Origin: Cellulomonas sp. C5510
Lineage (GTDB): Bacteria; Actinomycetota; Actinomycetes; Actinomycetales; Cellulomonadaceae
Direction: 5' to 3'
Length of the DNA stretch: 64,000 bases
NCBI RefSeq assembly: GCF_019797765.1
Contig: NZ_CP081862.1
Coordinates: 124,001 to 188,000 of the forward strand
In this document: piece after piece, positions 16,145-24,327 of the stretch
How positions within the stretch are numbered: the first letter of the stretch is position 1
How the letters are laid out: every line of letters begins with the position of its first letter
The notes under the pieces: model-generated
Databases searched by the model: none
Told to the model about the DNA's origin: nothing
The model's input: only the letters and a program-made list of their open reading frames with translations
Translations under genes and position numbers: made by a program

Positions 16145-17110
16145 TCACCCTGCCGCGTCGAGCCAGGCGAGCAGGACGTTCCCGACGGTCAGCAGCCCCA
16201 GGACCAGCATCCCGACGCGGAGCGCGCCGTCCCCGATCGCGCCGCGGGCCGGGGCGGCGCGGCGGTCGGCCTCCCGCCCGTGCTCCGGCCACCCGTCGTC
16301 GATGCGGTTGCCGATGTCCCCGTCGGAGCCTCCGACGGTCTCCGGGGCCGGGCCGACCTCGCCGTCGGAGCCTCCGACGGGCCGGTCGTCCACGTCGGGC
16401 TGCCCGGGGCGCTGGGCGGGGACGTCCGGCGCCGCCCAGACCTCGCGGGGCCGGAACACGTCGTCGACGGTGAGCAGCTCCGGGCTCACCGGGCCGGTGA
16501 GCTCCGCGGCCAGGTAGTCGCGGACCAGGCGGGCGTCGGCGGGCGCCAGCACCGGCGGCAGGTCGGCCAGCCACCCGGCGAGCCGGCGCTCGCCCACCGC
16601 GACGGCACCGCCGCGGACGGTCGCGGCCGGGAGGTCCTGGCCCACGAGGCTGACGACGGCGCGGACCGCACGGCGGTGCGTGGGCGCGAGCAGGGACGTG
16701 ACAGCCCCGGCCGCGTCGGCGGCGGCCGCCACGTCCGGGGTCCGGCCGTAGCCGCGGTGCCGCAGGGTGCCGTCGACGACCGTCGCGGAGCCGTCCCCGT
16801 GCAGCGACTGGATGACGACGACGCCACCCGGTCCGATCGCGAGGCAGTCGAGCGTGCGGGAGACGCTGCCCGGGCGGTGGAGGTCGTGCAGGGTCGTCCA
16901 GCCGTCGGGCGGGTCGAGCACCACCGCGTCCTCGTCGCCCGTCAGCCAGGCGTCGAACCAGGTGTCGGTGGGTGCCGCGTCACCGGTGCCGAGGGGCGCG
17001 GTGCCGTCCGCGGTCGTGCGTGCGGGGTCGGCGACGCGCCACCGGGCCAGCCGCCGCGCTCGTCGCGCCGCCGGCCGGCCGGGCTCGTACCCGTGGACCA
17101 TCCGCCTCAC
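16145..17110 (-). CDS. NERD-like domain protein with C-terminal membrane helix
   Basis: A 321-residue protein from GTG 17110 (ATG 17101 is also possible). The core LDPPDGWTTLHDLHRPG...LDCLAIGPGGVVVIQS matches the nuclease-related NERD pattern, but the usual catalytic D/E-x-K after GPGGVxVI is replaced by IQSLHG, so nuclease activity is doubtful. A linker with two VGGSDG copies (encoded by a palindromic repeat) follows, then a single hydrophobic helix at the C-terminus (VGMLVLGLLTVGNVLLAWL), making it a tail-anchored membrane protein. It sits where HMG-CoA reductase and synthase genes are found in typical actinobacterial mevalonate clusters. Function unknown. Confidence 0.6.
   Translation of the reverse strand: MRRMVHGYEPGRPAARRARRLARWRVADPARTTADGTAPLGTGDAAPTDTWFDAWLTGDEDAVVLDPPDGWTTLHDLHRPGSVSRTLDCLAIGPGGVVVIQSLHGDGSATVVDGTLRHRGYGRTPDVAAAADAAGAVTSLLAPTHRRAVRAVVSLVGQDLPAATVRGGAVAVGERRLAGWLADLPPVLAPADARLVRDYLAAELTGPVSPELLTVDDVFRPREVWAAPDVPAQRPGQPDVDDRPVGGSDGEVGPAPETVGGSDGDIGNRIDDGWPEHGREADRRAAPARGAIGDGALRVGMLVLGLLTVGNVLLAWLDAAG
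16320..16380. repeat. Two copies of a 19-bp perfect palindrome inside the NERD-like gene
   Basis: CCGTCGGAGCCTCCGACGG is found at 16320-16338 and 16362-16380, exactly 42 bases (14 codons) apart. Each is CCGTCGGAG, one central base, and its reverse complement. They encode VGGSDG on the reverse strand. The 13-base core TCGGAGCCTCCGA is found again at 38604-38616. Confidence 0.8.
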
Positions 17111-17197
17111 CCCGTAGGGACCTATCGGCCGCCACCACCCCGGACCTGAGCGGTCACGGCCGGGCGGCGACCCGGGGCGCTCGCAGCGGGACTCCGC

Positions 17198-18325
17198 TCA
17201 GAGCCCGCTGCGCCGCGCGTACGCCGCGGCGTCGACGCCCCGCAGCTCGCAGAACTCCCGCACCGGCCCGGTGATCAGCAGGTCCACCCGGCGCAGGTCG
17301 GTCACGGTGCGCGCGCCGAGCAGCGTCATGATGTCGCCGAGCTGCTCGAGCCACGCCTGGATGCGCGCGACGAGGGCGGCCTCACCCTCGGTGAGCAGCA
17401 CCCGGAGGAAGCCCCCGGCCACGCCCACAGCCGTCGCCCCGAGGGCGAGCGCGCGCACGACGTCGAGCGGGTGGCGCACCCCGCCGGAGGCCAGCAGGTC
17501 CACCCCGTCCACCGGGGCGGCGTCCAGCAGCCCCTCGACGGCCGACTGCCCCCAGCCGGCGAGGTAGTCCATGCCGCCGTCGGTGCGACGCGCGGACTCG
17601 ATGGCCGTGAAGTCGGTGCCGCCGCGGCCGGACACGTCGACCGCCGCGACGCCGAGGTCCCGCAGCAGGGCGACGGTGCCGCGGCTCATCCCGGCGCCGA
17701 CCTCCTTGACGACCACCGGCACGCCGACCTCCGCGACGACCGCCGCGATGTTGTCGGACCACCGGGTGAAGTCGCGGTCGCCCTCCGGCATCACGATCTC
17801 CTGCGCCGGGTTCACGTGGACCTGGAGCGCGTCGGCCTCGAGGATCTCCACGGACCGGCGGGCCTGCGCGGGTGTGAGGTTCGGGTTCACGTTCGCCATG
17901 ACGAAGCCGTCGGGGTTCAGCTCGCGCAGCACCCGGAACGAGGGGATCGCGGCCGGCTCGCGGTGCAGGATCCCCGTCGACCCGGAGGCGATCGGCACGC
18001 CGGTCTCGCGGGCCGCCAGGGCGAGGGCGCGGTTGATCGTCGCGGTGTGGGCGGTGCCGCCGGTCATGCCGTTGATGTACAGCGGCACGGGCCAGTCGAG
18101 CACCCGGCCCGTGGCGCGCAGGGAGACCTCGCTCCGGTTGCCGGCCGCGAGCGGGTGGTTCAGCGGCCGCACGTGGTCGAAGTCGTGGGCCCGCGGCTCG
18201 GCGTGCTGGGCGGAGGCGAGGCGGACGTGGTCGTCCTTGCGGCGCGCGTCCTGCGCCGCGGCGCCGGGCTCGTCCTGGGCGCCGATCCGCGCGGGGCCGG
18301 GGCCGTCCGGGTCCTCAGCGGTCAT
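17198..18325 (-). CDS. fni: Type 2 isopentenyl diphosphate isomerase (FMN-dependent)
   Basis: A 375-residue FMN enzyme that interconverts isopentenyl and dimethylallyl diphosphate, the last step of the mevalonate operon. Family motifs: ARRKDDHVRLA at the N-terminus, YINGMTGGTAHTATINRALA, NVNPNLTPAQA, the HVNPAQEIVMPEGDRDF region, VVKEVGAGMSRGT, DVSGRGGTDFTAIE and ASGGVRHPLDV. ATG 18325 overlaps the phosphomevalonate kinase gene by 11 bases, so it is translated from the same mRNA. All FMN-binding Gly-rich loops are intact. Confidence 0.93.
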   Translation of the reverse strand: MTAEDPDGPGPARIGAQDEPGAAAQDARRKDDHVRLASAQHAEPRAHDFDHVRPLNHPLAAGNRSEVSLRATGRVLDWPVPLYINGMTGGTAHTATINRALALAARETGVPIASGSTGILHREPAAIPSFRVLRELNPDGFVMANVNPNLTPAQARRSVEILEADALQVHVNPAQEIVMPEGDRDFTRWSDNIAAVVAEVGVPVVVKEVGAGMSRGTVALLRDLGVAAVDVSGRGGTDFTAIESARRTDGGMDYLAGWGQSAVEGLLDAAPVDGVDLLASGGVRHPLDVVRALALGATAVGVAGGFLRVLLTEGEAALVARIQAWLEQLGDIMTLLGARTVTDLRRVDLLITGPVREFCELRGVDAAAYARRSGL

Positions 18326-19463
18326 CGGCGTGCTCCTCCCGGGGCGGCTGCACCCGCAGCGACAGGTGCCGCACGTCCGACAGCTCCCAGTCGCGGAGCA
18401 TCGGCTCGAGGTCGGTGCCGGCGTCCACCAGCACGATGCCGCAGTCTCCGCCACCCGCGCCGGAGGACTTGGCCGCCGCGCCGACGCTCTCCGCGGTCTC
18501 GCAGAGCGTCCGCAGGGCGGGGGTCTCGATGTCGACGCCCGCGGCGCGCGCCAGCGACGTGAGCAGCCCGCGCGCCCGGTGGATCTGCGCCTTCGCGGCC
18601 GGGGCGTCGTCCCGCTCGATGGCGTCCGCGAGGGCGTCCACGCAGGCGCGGGACGCAGCGAGGAAGTCGGGGTAGTGGCTCTCGGCCACCTCCTTGCGCG
18701 ACTGCATCGCCTCGACCAGACGCATGGTGGACGCCGGCACGCCCGTCCAGCCGACGACGAGGCGCATCGTCCGCGGCTCGGGCAGGCGCCGCACCGACAG
18801 GCCGGGCCAGTCGGCCCCGAGCAGCGCGGTCAGCGGGCGGTCCGCCCCCGACTCCTCGCCGGCCGCCAGGGACGCGCGCAGCCACTCGCGGTCGAGCGCC
18901 GCGTACCGGATCCAGCCGCCGTAGAGGCTCGCCGCGACGTCCCCGCCGGAGCCCATCGGGTTGACGGCGACGGTCGCGAGCAGCGCGAGGCGCAGCAGCC
19001 GGTCCGTCGGCAGCCCGAGGTCGTAGAACCGGTCGAGCGCCCGCACCGTCGCCGCGGTCACCGCCGCGGACGACCCGAGACCGAACTTGCGGCCCGACCG
19101 GTCGTCGAGCTCCGAGGTGATCGTGATGTCGTAGAACCCGAGCGTGCGGCCCTGCTCGGCTGCGAACCGCTCGACCACGTCGATCGCGGCGAGCACGTAG
19201 TCGAACGGGCGGCTGTCGTGGTCCAGCACCACCCGGTCGCCGCGACGCCGCCAGACGACGGGCAGCCGGCCGTACTGGTCGGAGGCGATGGACCCCGCAC
19301 CCTCCGCCGGGGCGAGCCGCACGGTGACGTGCCGGTCCACGGCGACGAGCACCGCCGGGTAGCCGGCCTCGACGACCGCGTACTCCCCGGCGACGAAGAG
19401 CTTGCCCGGGGCGCAGACCTCGATCGCGCCGCCGGGCACCCCGCCGGTCGTCCCGCCGCTCAC
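18315..19463 (-). CDS. mvaK2: Phosphomevalonate kinase
   Basis: A 382-residue GHMP kinase from GTG 19463. It has the GHMP N-terminal signature CAPGKLFVAGEYAVVE, the ATP-binding loop KFGLGSSAAVTAATV (P-x3-GLGSSAA type), the NPMGSGGDVAASLYGGWIRY segment and the C-terminal AAKSSGAGGGDCGIVL loop. The KLFVAGEYAV and SGAGGGD forms are those of phosphomevalonate kinase rather than mevalonate kinase. It converts mevalonate 5-phosphate to the diphosphate with ATP. It overlaps the decarboxylase gene upstream by four bases (GTGA) and fni downstream by 11. Confidence 0.92.
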   Translation of the reverse strand: MSGGTTGGVPGGAIEVCAPGKLFVAGEYAVVEAGYPAVLVAVDRHVTVRLAPAEGAGSIASDQYGRLPVVWRRRGDRVVLDHDSRPFDYVLAAIDVVERFAAEQGRTLGFYDITITSELDDRSGRKFGLGSSAAVTAATVRALDRFYDLGLPTDRLLRLALLATVAVNPMGSGGDVAASLYGGWIRYAALDREWLRASLAAGEESGADRPLTALLGADWPGLSVRRLPEPRTMRLVVGWTGVPASTMRLVEAMQSRKEVAESHYPDFLAASRACVDALADAIERDDAPAAKAQIHRARGLLTSLARAAGVDIETPALRTLCETAESVGAAAKSSGAGGGDCGIVLVDAGTDLEPMLRDWELSDVRHLSLRVQPPREEHADDR

Positions 19464-20455
19464 GACGCGCCCCCCGCGTCGACGCGCAGGCCTGGCCCCG
19501 GACGGGCCGTGACGACCCGGCGCGTGCCGCCGTCGGACAGCGCGTCGGCGAGCGCGGGCAGGTCAGGTGCGGCGCACAGCACCTTGACGTTGGGGCCGGC
19601 GTCGATGGTGGCCCAGCACGGCAGCCCGTCGGCCCGCAGCGCCTGCACCTGGTCGAGGACGGCGACGGTGTGCGCCGTCCAGTACCGCACCGGCGGGCGG
19701 GCACCGAGCATCGTGGCGTGCATCCGCAGGGCGTTGGACTCGGCGAGCTCACCGAGCGCCGCGAGGTCGCCCGCCCGCACGGCGTCGAGCATGAGCGCGA
19801 CGTCACGCTCCGTCGCCTCGGCCCAGGCCGGGAAGAACGGCGACGTCTCGACGGTGCGGCGCATCGCCTCGCGGCTGGAGACCGCCTTGCGGCCCGCGTC
19901 CAGCACGACGACGGCCATCGCCGGGTCGAGCGGGCCGCCGGGCTCGCCGCCGGGGACGGGCTCCGCGTAGGAGGTCGCGTCGTCCGTGCCGGCGTGCCAC
20001 ACCACCAGCCCGCCGAACACCGACCGGGACGCCGAGCCCGAGCCGCGCCGGGCCAGCCGCGACAGACCGCGCGCGTCGAGGTCCAGGCCGTAGACCGCTG
20101 CGGCCGCCCCCGCGAGCGCCGCGAACCCGCTCGCCGACGACGCCAGCCCGGCGCCCGTCGGGACGGTGGAGACCGAGTCGACGGCCGCGCGCGCCGAGGA
20201 CCCCGCGAGCGATCGGACCAGGTCGAGGAACCGGGAGACCCGCGCCAGCTCGCCGTCGGACATCGGCCGGCCGTCGAGGGTGGCGGTGTCCGCGTCCGCG
20301 GCCGGGTCGAGCGTCACCGTCGTCGTGGCGTGGAACGCGTCGAGCGTGAGCGACAGGCTGGACGTCGCGGGCAGCGCCAGGGCCTCGTCGCGCTTGCCCC
20401 AGTACTTGGCGAGGGCGATGTTGGCGTGCGCGACGGCGGTCGCGGAGTTCGTCAT
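19460..20455 (-). CDS. mvaD: Diphosphomevalonate decarboxylase
   Basis: A 331-residue GHMP-family enzyme that phosphorylates and decarboxylates diphosphomevalonate to isopentenyl diphosphate. Diagnostic motifs: AHANIALAKYWGKRD, LPATSSLSLTLD, GLASSASGFAALA with the ATP loop, RRGSGSASRSVFGGLVVW, and CWATIDAGPNVKVLC, in which the Asp and the following residues belong to the active site. ATG 20455 overlaps the mevalonate kinase stop by four bases. Its place between the two kinase genes is the usual order of actinobacterial mevalonate clusters. Confidence 0.94.
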   Translation of the reverse strand: MTNSATAVAHANIALAKYWGKRDEALALPATSSLSLTLDAFHATTTVTLDPAADADTATLDGRPMSDGELARVSRFLDLVRSLAGSSARAAVDSVSTVPTGAGLASSASGFAALAGAAAAVYGLDLDARGLSRLARRGSGSASRSVFGGLVVWHAGTDDATSYAEPVPGGEPGGPLDPAMAVVVLDAGRKAVSSREAMRRTVETSPFFPAWAEATERDVALMLDAVRAGDLAALGELAESNALRMHATMLGARPPVRYWTAHTVAVLDQVQALRADGLPCWATIDAGPNVKVLCAAPDLPALADALSDGGTRRVVTARPGPGLRVDAGGAS

Positions 20456-21444
20456 CCGAGGGACACCTGGGCGGAGGGAGCGGCGGGACGCCGCGCGTCG
20501 GTCCGGTGCAGCCAGGTGCGCGCCGCGCCCGCGCGGCGCAGGGCAGCGGCGATCGTACCAGCGGAGGTCGCGTCGGCCGCGAGCGCCAGCAGGCATCCGC
20601 CCTGGCCACCGCCTGTCAGCTTCGCCCCGAGGGCGCCTGCGGCGAGCGCGGCCCCGACCAGCCGGTCGAGCTCCGGCGACGAGACGCCCAGCTCCGCCAG
20701 GGCGCCGTGCGCGCGGGTCATCCGGGCGCCCAGCTCACGGGGGCGGTCGCGCGCGAGGTCCAGCACCACGTCACGGGTGATCTGGCCGAGCTCGGCGATC
20801 AGCTCGTCCCCGCGGGCGGGGTGGCGCTCGCGGAACGACCGCACGTCCGCCACGGCCACGCGGGTGCGGCCGTGCACGCCGGTGTCGGCGACCACCAGGT
20901 GCGCGCGCAGCCGCAGGTCGAGCGGGCGGATCTCGCCCGCCTGGAACCAGACCGGCTCGGTCGAGGCGGTCGTGCGGGCGTCGAGCCCGCTGGGGTTGCC
21001 GTGGGCGACCCGCTCGCCGACCTGCACCAGGTCGAAGTGCTCCTGCGGGGTGAGCGTGCGCCCGGCCAGGTCCGCGAGCGCCAGCGCCAGCGCGCCGGCC
21101 GTCGCGGCGCTCGACCCCAGCCCGCGGGCCGCCGGGATCGTCGACTCCGTCGCCAGGACGATCCCGCGGTGCGGCAGACCGAGGAGGTCGAGCGTGGCCT
21201 CGACGGCGGCCCGCGGGGCGGCGAGCTGCTCCGGGGCCTCCGCCAGCGGGCCGGAGTAGAGCACCGACTCCAGCGTCAGCGGGCCGTCCTCGCGGCGGGC
21301 GGTGGCGCGCATCGGCAGGCTGGCCAGCGGCAGGGCGATCGCCGGCTCGCCGTACACCACGGCGTGCTCGCCCACGAGGATCGCCTTGGCGCGGGTGTGC
21401 CCGGTGCCGGTGCTGCGGTCGGTGCGGATGGTCGGCTCCTTCAC
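20452..21444 (-). CDS. mvk: Mevalonate kinase
   Basis: A 330-residue GHMP kinase from GTG 21444. Motifs: KAILVGEHAVVYGEPAIALPL at the N-terminus (substrate loop), TIPAARGLGSSAATAGALALAL (ATP-binding), HGNPSGLDARTTAS, and AKLTGGGQGGCLLALA near the C-terminus. These are specific to mevalonate kinase. It makes mevalonate 5-phosphate for the two enzymes encoded downstream. The start overlaps the stop of the TctA-like permease (GTGA), so the permease and the mevalonate enzymes are translationally coupled. Confidence 0.93.
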   Translation of the reverse strand: MKEPTIRTDRSTGTGHTRAKAILVGEHAVVYGEPAIALPLASLPMRATARREDGPLTLESVLYSGPLAEAPEQLAAPRAAVEATLDLLGLPHRGIVLATESTIPAARGLGSSAATAGALALALADLAGRTLTPQEHFDLVQVGERVAHGNPSGLDARTTASTEPVWFQAGEIRPLDLRLRAHLVVADTGVHGRTRVAVADVRSFRERHPARGDELIAELGQITRDVVLDLARDRPRELGARMTRAHGALAELGVSSPELDRLVGAALAAGALGAKLTGGGQGGCLLALAADATSAGTIAAALRRAGAARTWLHRTDARRPAAPSAQVSLG

Positions 21445-22793
21445 ATCAGGTGCGCCACGAACCACGGGGCCGCGTACAGCGACATGAACTGCACCCCGAA
21501 GTTGACGCCCAGCCGGTTCAGCGTGCCGCAGGTCAGCCCGACGAGCAGCACGGCGAAGACGTTGACCACCCCCGCGTCCAGGTACGCGAGCAGCAGCACG
21601 AACACGATGAACAGCGCGAGCACGGCCTCGTGCGGGACGTAGCGGGTGACGAGCGCGGTCAGCCGGAACGAGTACCTCACCGCCAGCACGTACGACAGCA
21701 GCAGCGCGATCACGGTGCCCACGACGATCGCGGCGACCAGCTGCGGCGTCGACAGCAGGTGGTGCACGTTGCGGTCCAGCGTGAGCACCGGCGGGGCGTT
21801 GAACAGCGCGTTCGCGGGCCCGACGGCGACCGGGGACAGGGGCAGCCCGACGGCGACCAGCGGGATGATGACCCCCGCCAGGTAGGTGGAGTGCGCGAGT
21901 GCCGCCATCGCCGTCACGGCACGGGACGCGCGGTCCCTCGTCCGCTTCGCCCGGGCCCCGGCGGCCTCGCCCATGAGCAGGGTCAGCGCGACAGGGCTGA
22001 GGAAGAACAGCGGCGTGGACGCGGCGGAGACGGTCGCGCTCGCCCCCAGCTCGGCGCGGGTCAGCAGGCGCCGGGGGCTGAGCGGCGCACCCCGCAGCTC
22101 CCCGCGGGTGATCCGCACCGGCGTGCGTGGACCGCGGGGCAGCGCCTCCCGCAGGGTCGGGTTCAGCAGCGTGGCCAGGCTCAGCAGCAGCGGTCCGGCC
22201 GTGATCGACAGGAAGAACGACACCGTGATCGTGCCGTCCTCGGGCAGGACGCCGGTCTGCCGGTACAGCGCCTGCACCCCCTGGAACAGCAGCCCCAGCG
22301 GGATGATCGCGAGCAGCGACAGGACCCGGTTCCGCCCGAGCAGCGCCAGGACGACCGCGCCGCCGACGAACAGCAGCGACCCGTACTCGCGCAGCTGCTC
22401 CGCCCACGGCGTGATGGCGCCCGCGATCAGCAGGGCGAGCGGGACGGCGACGAGCGTGCCGACCACCGATCCCGCGGCCATCTTGCGGATGGTCTCCGCG
22501 GCCCGGCCTTCGCGCTTGAGGGTGAGGGCGTGGTCGATCATCGGCGCGGACAGCACACCGCCCGGCAGGCCGACCAGCGCCGTCGGGATCGAGTTCGTGA
22601 GGTTGAGCGTCACGACCGCGGCGATGAAGAACGCCAGGACGACCTGCGGGTCGGTGCCGGCCAGCACCAGCGCGAGCGTCACCGGCAGCAGGACCGACGT
22701 CTCGTCGGTGCCGGGGATGAACCCGATCAGCGTGTACAGCAGCACGGCGGCCAGCGAGGCGCCGGCCATCGGCAGCAGGAGGGTGAGGTCCAC
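21441..22793 (-). CDS. TctA-like tripartite tricarboxylate transporter permease
   Basis: A 450-residue membrane protein from GTG 22793 with about ten to twelve hydrophobic helices. The N-terminal part has LIGFIPGTDETSVLLPVTLALVL and NSIPTALVGLPGGVLSAPMIDH, which resemble the Gly/Pro-rich signature loops of TctA permeases. It is a little shorter than usual (about 500). No TctC solute-binding protein is nearby and the only small membrane partner is the 94-residue gene just upstream. Being coupled to mevalonate kinase suggests a carboxylate such as mevalonate or a related acid as substrate; this is inference from position. Confidence 0.6.
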   Translation of the reverse strand: MDLTLLLPMAGASLAAVLLYTLIGFIPGTDETSVLLPVTLALVLAGTDPQVVLAFFIAAVVTLNLTNSIPTALVGLPGGVLSAPMIDHALTLKREGRAAETIRKMAAGSVVGTLVAVPLALLIAGAITPWAEQLREYGSLLFVGGAVVLALLGRNRVLSLLAIIPLGLLFQGVQALYRQTGVLPEDGTITVSFFLSITAGPLLLSLATLLNPTLREALPRGPRTPVRITRGELRGAPLSPRRLLTRAELGASATVSAASTPLFFLSPVALTLLMGEAAGARAKRTRDRASRAVTAMAALAHSTYLAGVIIPLVAVGLPLSPVAVGPANALFNAPPVLTLDRNVHHLLSTPQLVAAIVVGTVIALLLSYVLAVRYSFRLTALVTRYVPHEAVLALFIVFVLLLAYLDAGVVNVFAVLLVGLTCGTLNRLGVNFGVQFMSLYAAPWFVAHLM

Positions 22794-22803
22794 GGTCGGC
22801 GGC

Positions 22804-23088
22804 TCAGGCGGCAGGGCCGGTGGAGGCGCCCGGCTCGTCGTGCGCGTCGTCGGCGCCCGCGTCGTCGGCGACGATCTGCACGTCACGCTTCGGTCGCACC
22901 AGGAGGACGGCGAGGCCGAACCCGGCGACGGCGCCGCCGAGGCCCCAGAAGAACTCCGAGGACCCGAGGGCGCGCCCGGCGACGACCGCCACGACGGTCG
23001 CCGCGGCGCACACGGCGAGCGCCACGACCAGGTCCCGCAGCGACACGCGGTCGCCCCAGATCTCGACGTACTGCTCGTCGTCGGTCAC
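22804..23088 (-). CDS. Small two-helix membrane protein heading the mevalonate operon
   Basis: A 94-residue protein from GTG 23088, chosen because AGGAGG lies just before it; another in-frame GTG at 23106 would put that site inside the gene. Two transmembrane helices (LRDLVVALAVCAAATVVAVVAG and FFWGLGGAVAGFGLAVLLV) are followed by an acidic tail. It begins 11 bases before the TctA-like permease and might be a minimal TctB-like partner, although TctB usually has four helices. No family is recognised with confidence. Confidence 0.6.
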   Translation of the reverse strand: MTDDEQYVEIWGDRVSLRDLVVALAVCAAATVVAVVAGRALGSSEFFWGLGGAVAGFGLAVLLVRPKRDVQIVADDAGADDAHDEPGASTGPAA

Positions 23089-23114
23089 GTTCCTCCTGTC
23101 GGCCACGGTCCGCC

Positions 23115-23120
23115 ACCCTA
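23115..23120 (-). promoter_or_regulatory. -10 box for the permease/mevalonate operon
   Basis: TAGGGT on the reverse strand would start transcription near 23108, giving a leader of about 20 bases that contains the AGGAGG ribosome site before GTG 23088. Confidence 0.45.
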
Positions 23121-23288
23121 GATCCTGCGTGGGCGGACCCCGTGCGGCCGGTGTGCGCGCGGGGTGGACGTGCTGGTGGGGCGCGCGCCGGCCGGGGCCA
23201 CTGTGGGGGGACGTGAGCCGGGGCGGCAACTCGGGGGGCCGTCGGGGCCCCGCTCGGGTGGCGGGCGGCGCGAGGACCCGGACGATGG

Positions 23289-24188
23289 ATGAGCATGAGC
23301 GACCAGACCACACCCCAGGACCCGAGCACCCAGCACCCCGAGCCGGAGCAGCCCGCGCAGCAGCTCGCGCACCCCGGTCTCACGGACGACATGCAGCAGC
23401 AGCCCGACCACGGCGAGGACACGTACGTGGGCTCCGGACGCCTCGACGGCAAGCGCGCCCTCATCACCGGCGGCGACTCCGGCATCGGCCGGGCGGTCGC
23501 GCTCGCCTTCGCCCGCGAGGGCGCCGACGTGGCGATCTCCTACCTCCCCGAGGAGGAGGACGACGCGCGCGAGACCGTCCGCCTGATCGAGGACGCCGGG
23601 CGGCGCGCCGTCACGTGCCCCGGCGACATCCGCGACGAGGCGTTCTGCGGCGCGCTCGTGGAGCGGGCCGTGCAGGAGCTCGGCGGCCTGGACGTCCTCG
23701 TCAACAACGCGGCCTACCAGATGGCCCAGGACGGCGGTCTGCTGGACCTCACGACCGAGCAGATGGACCGCACGTTCAGGACGAACCTGTACGCCATGTT
23801 CTGGATCACGAAGGCCGCGCTGGCCCACCTGGGCGAGGGTGCGAGCATCATCAACACCACGTCGGTGCAGGCGTTCCAGCCGAGCCCGGAGCTCATCGAC
23901 TACGCCGCGACGAAGGCAGCGATCCTCAACTTCACGAAGGCGCTCGCCCAGCAGGTCGCCGAGCAGGGCATCCGGGTCAACGCCGTCGCGCCCGGGCCCA
24001 TCTGGACGCCGCTGATCCCGGCGACCATGCCCGCGGAGAAGGTCGAGCAGTTCGGCGGCGACACCCCGCTCGGCCGCGCCGGCCAGCCCGCGGAGCTCGC
24101 GCCGGCGTACGTGTTCTTCGCGAGCCAGGAGTCGAGCTACATCACGGGCGACCGCATCGGCGTCACGGGCGGCCGCCCCCTGAGCTGA
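23289..24188 (+). CDS. SDR-family oxidoreductase (general-stress YghA/YhdF-like)
   Basis: A 299-residue short-chain dehydrogenase with an extra N-terminal stretch of about 45 Gln/Pro-rich residues. The NAD(P) loop is ITGGDSGIGRAVA, followed by LVNNAAYQMA, the catalytic Ser in NTTSVQAF, YxxxK as YAATKAAILNF and PGPIWTPLIPATMP. The long N-terminus ahead of RLDGKRALITGG and the PIWTPLIPA motif mark the group of glycerol/general-stress SDRs. ATG 23289 and ATG 23295 are both possible. It is transcribed away from the mevalonate operon and is convergent with the uracil-DNA glycosylase gene. Confidence 0.85.
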   Translation: MSMSDQTTPQDPSTQHPEPEQPAQQLAHPGLTDDMQQQPDHGEDTYVGSGRLDGKRALITGGDSGIGRAVALAFAREGADVAISYLPEEEDDARETVRLIEDAGRRAVTCPGDIRDEAFCGALVERAVQELGGLDVLVNNAAYQMAQDGGLLDLTTEQMDRTFRTNLYAMFWITKAALAHLGEGASIINTTSVQAFQPSPELIDYAATKAAILNFTKALAQQVAEQGIRVNAVAPGPIWTPLIPATMPAEKVEQFGGDTPLGRAGQPAELAPAYVFFASQESSYITGDRIGVTGGRPLS

Positions 24189-24224
24189 CCCGCTCCCCGG
24201 GTGCGCGCCCCCACGCTCCGCCGC

Positions 24225-24291
24225 GAGTTCGGCAGTCCCAGGCGAGGTCGGCAGTCCGAGCTGCCGATCTCGGCGCCGATGTGCCGAACTC
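24225..24291. repeat. REP-like element A, nested inverted repeats (SDR/UDG gap)
   Basis: GAGTTCGGCA (24225-24234), GAGGTCGGCA (24244-24253), TGCCGATCTC (24262-24271) and TGCCGAACTC (24282-24291) form two nested stems. The same two-forward, two-inverted plan is found at 25158-25224 on the other side of the next gene. It can fold as a terminator between the convergent genes. Confidence 0.75.
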
Positions 24292-24327
24292 GGCGGGCGG
24301 GGCGGGCCGCGGGTGCGGCGGGGGGTG

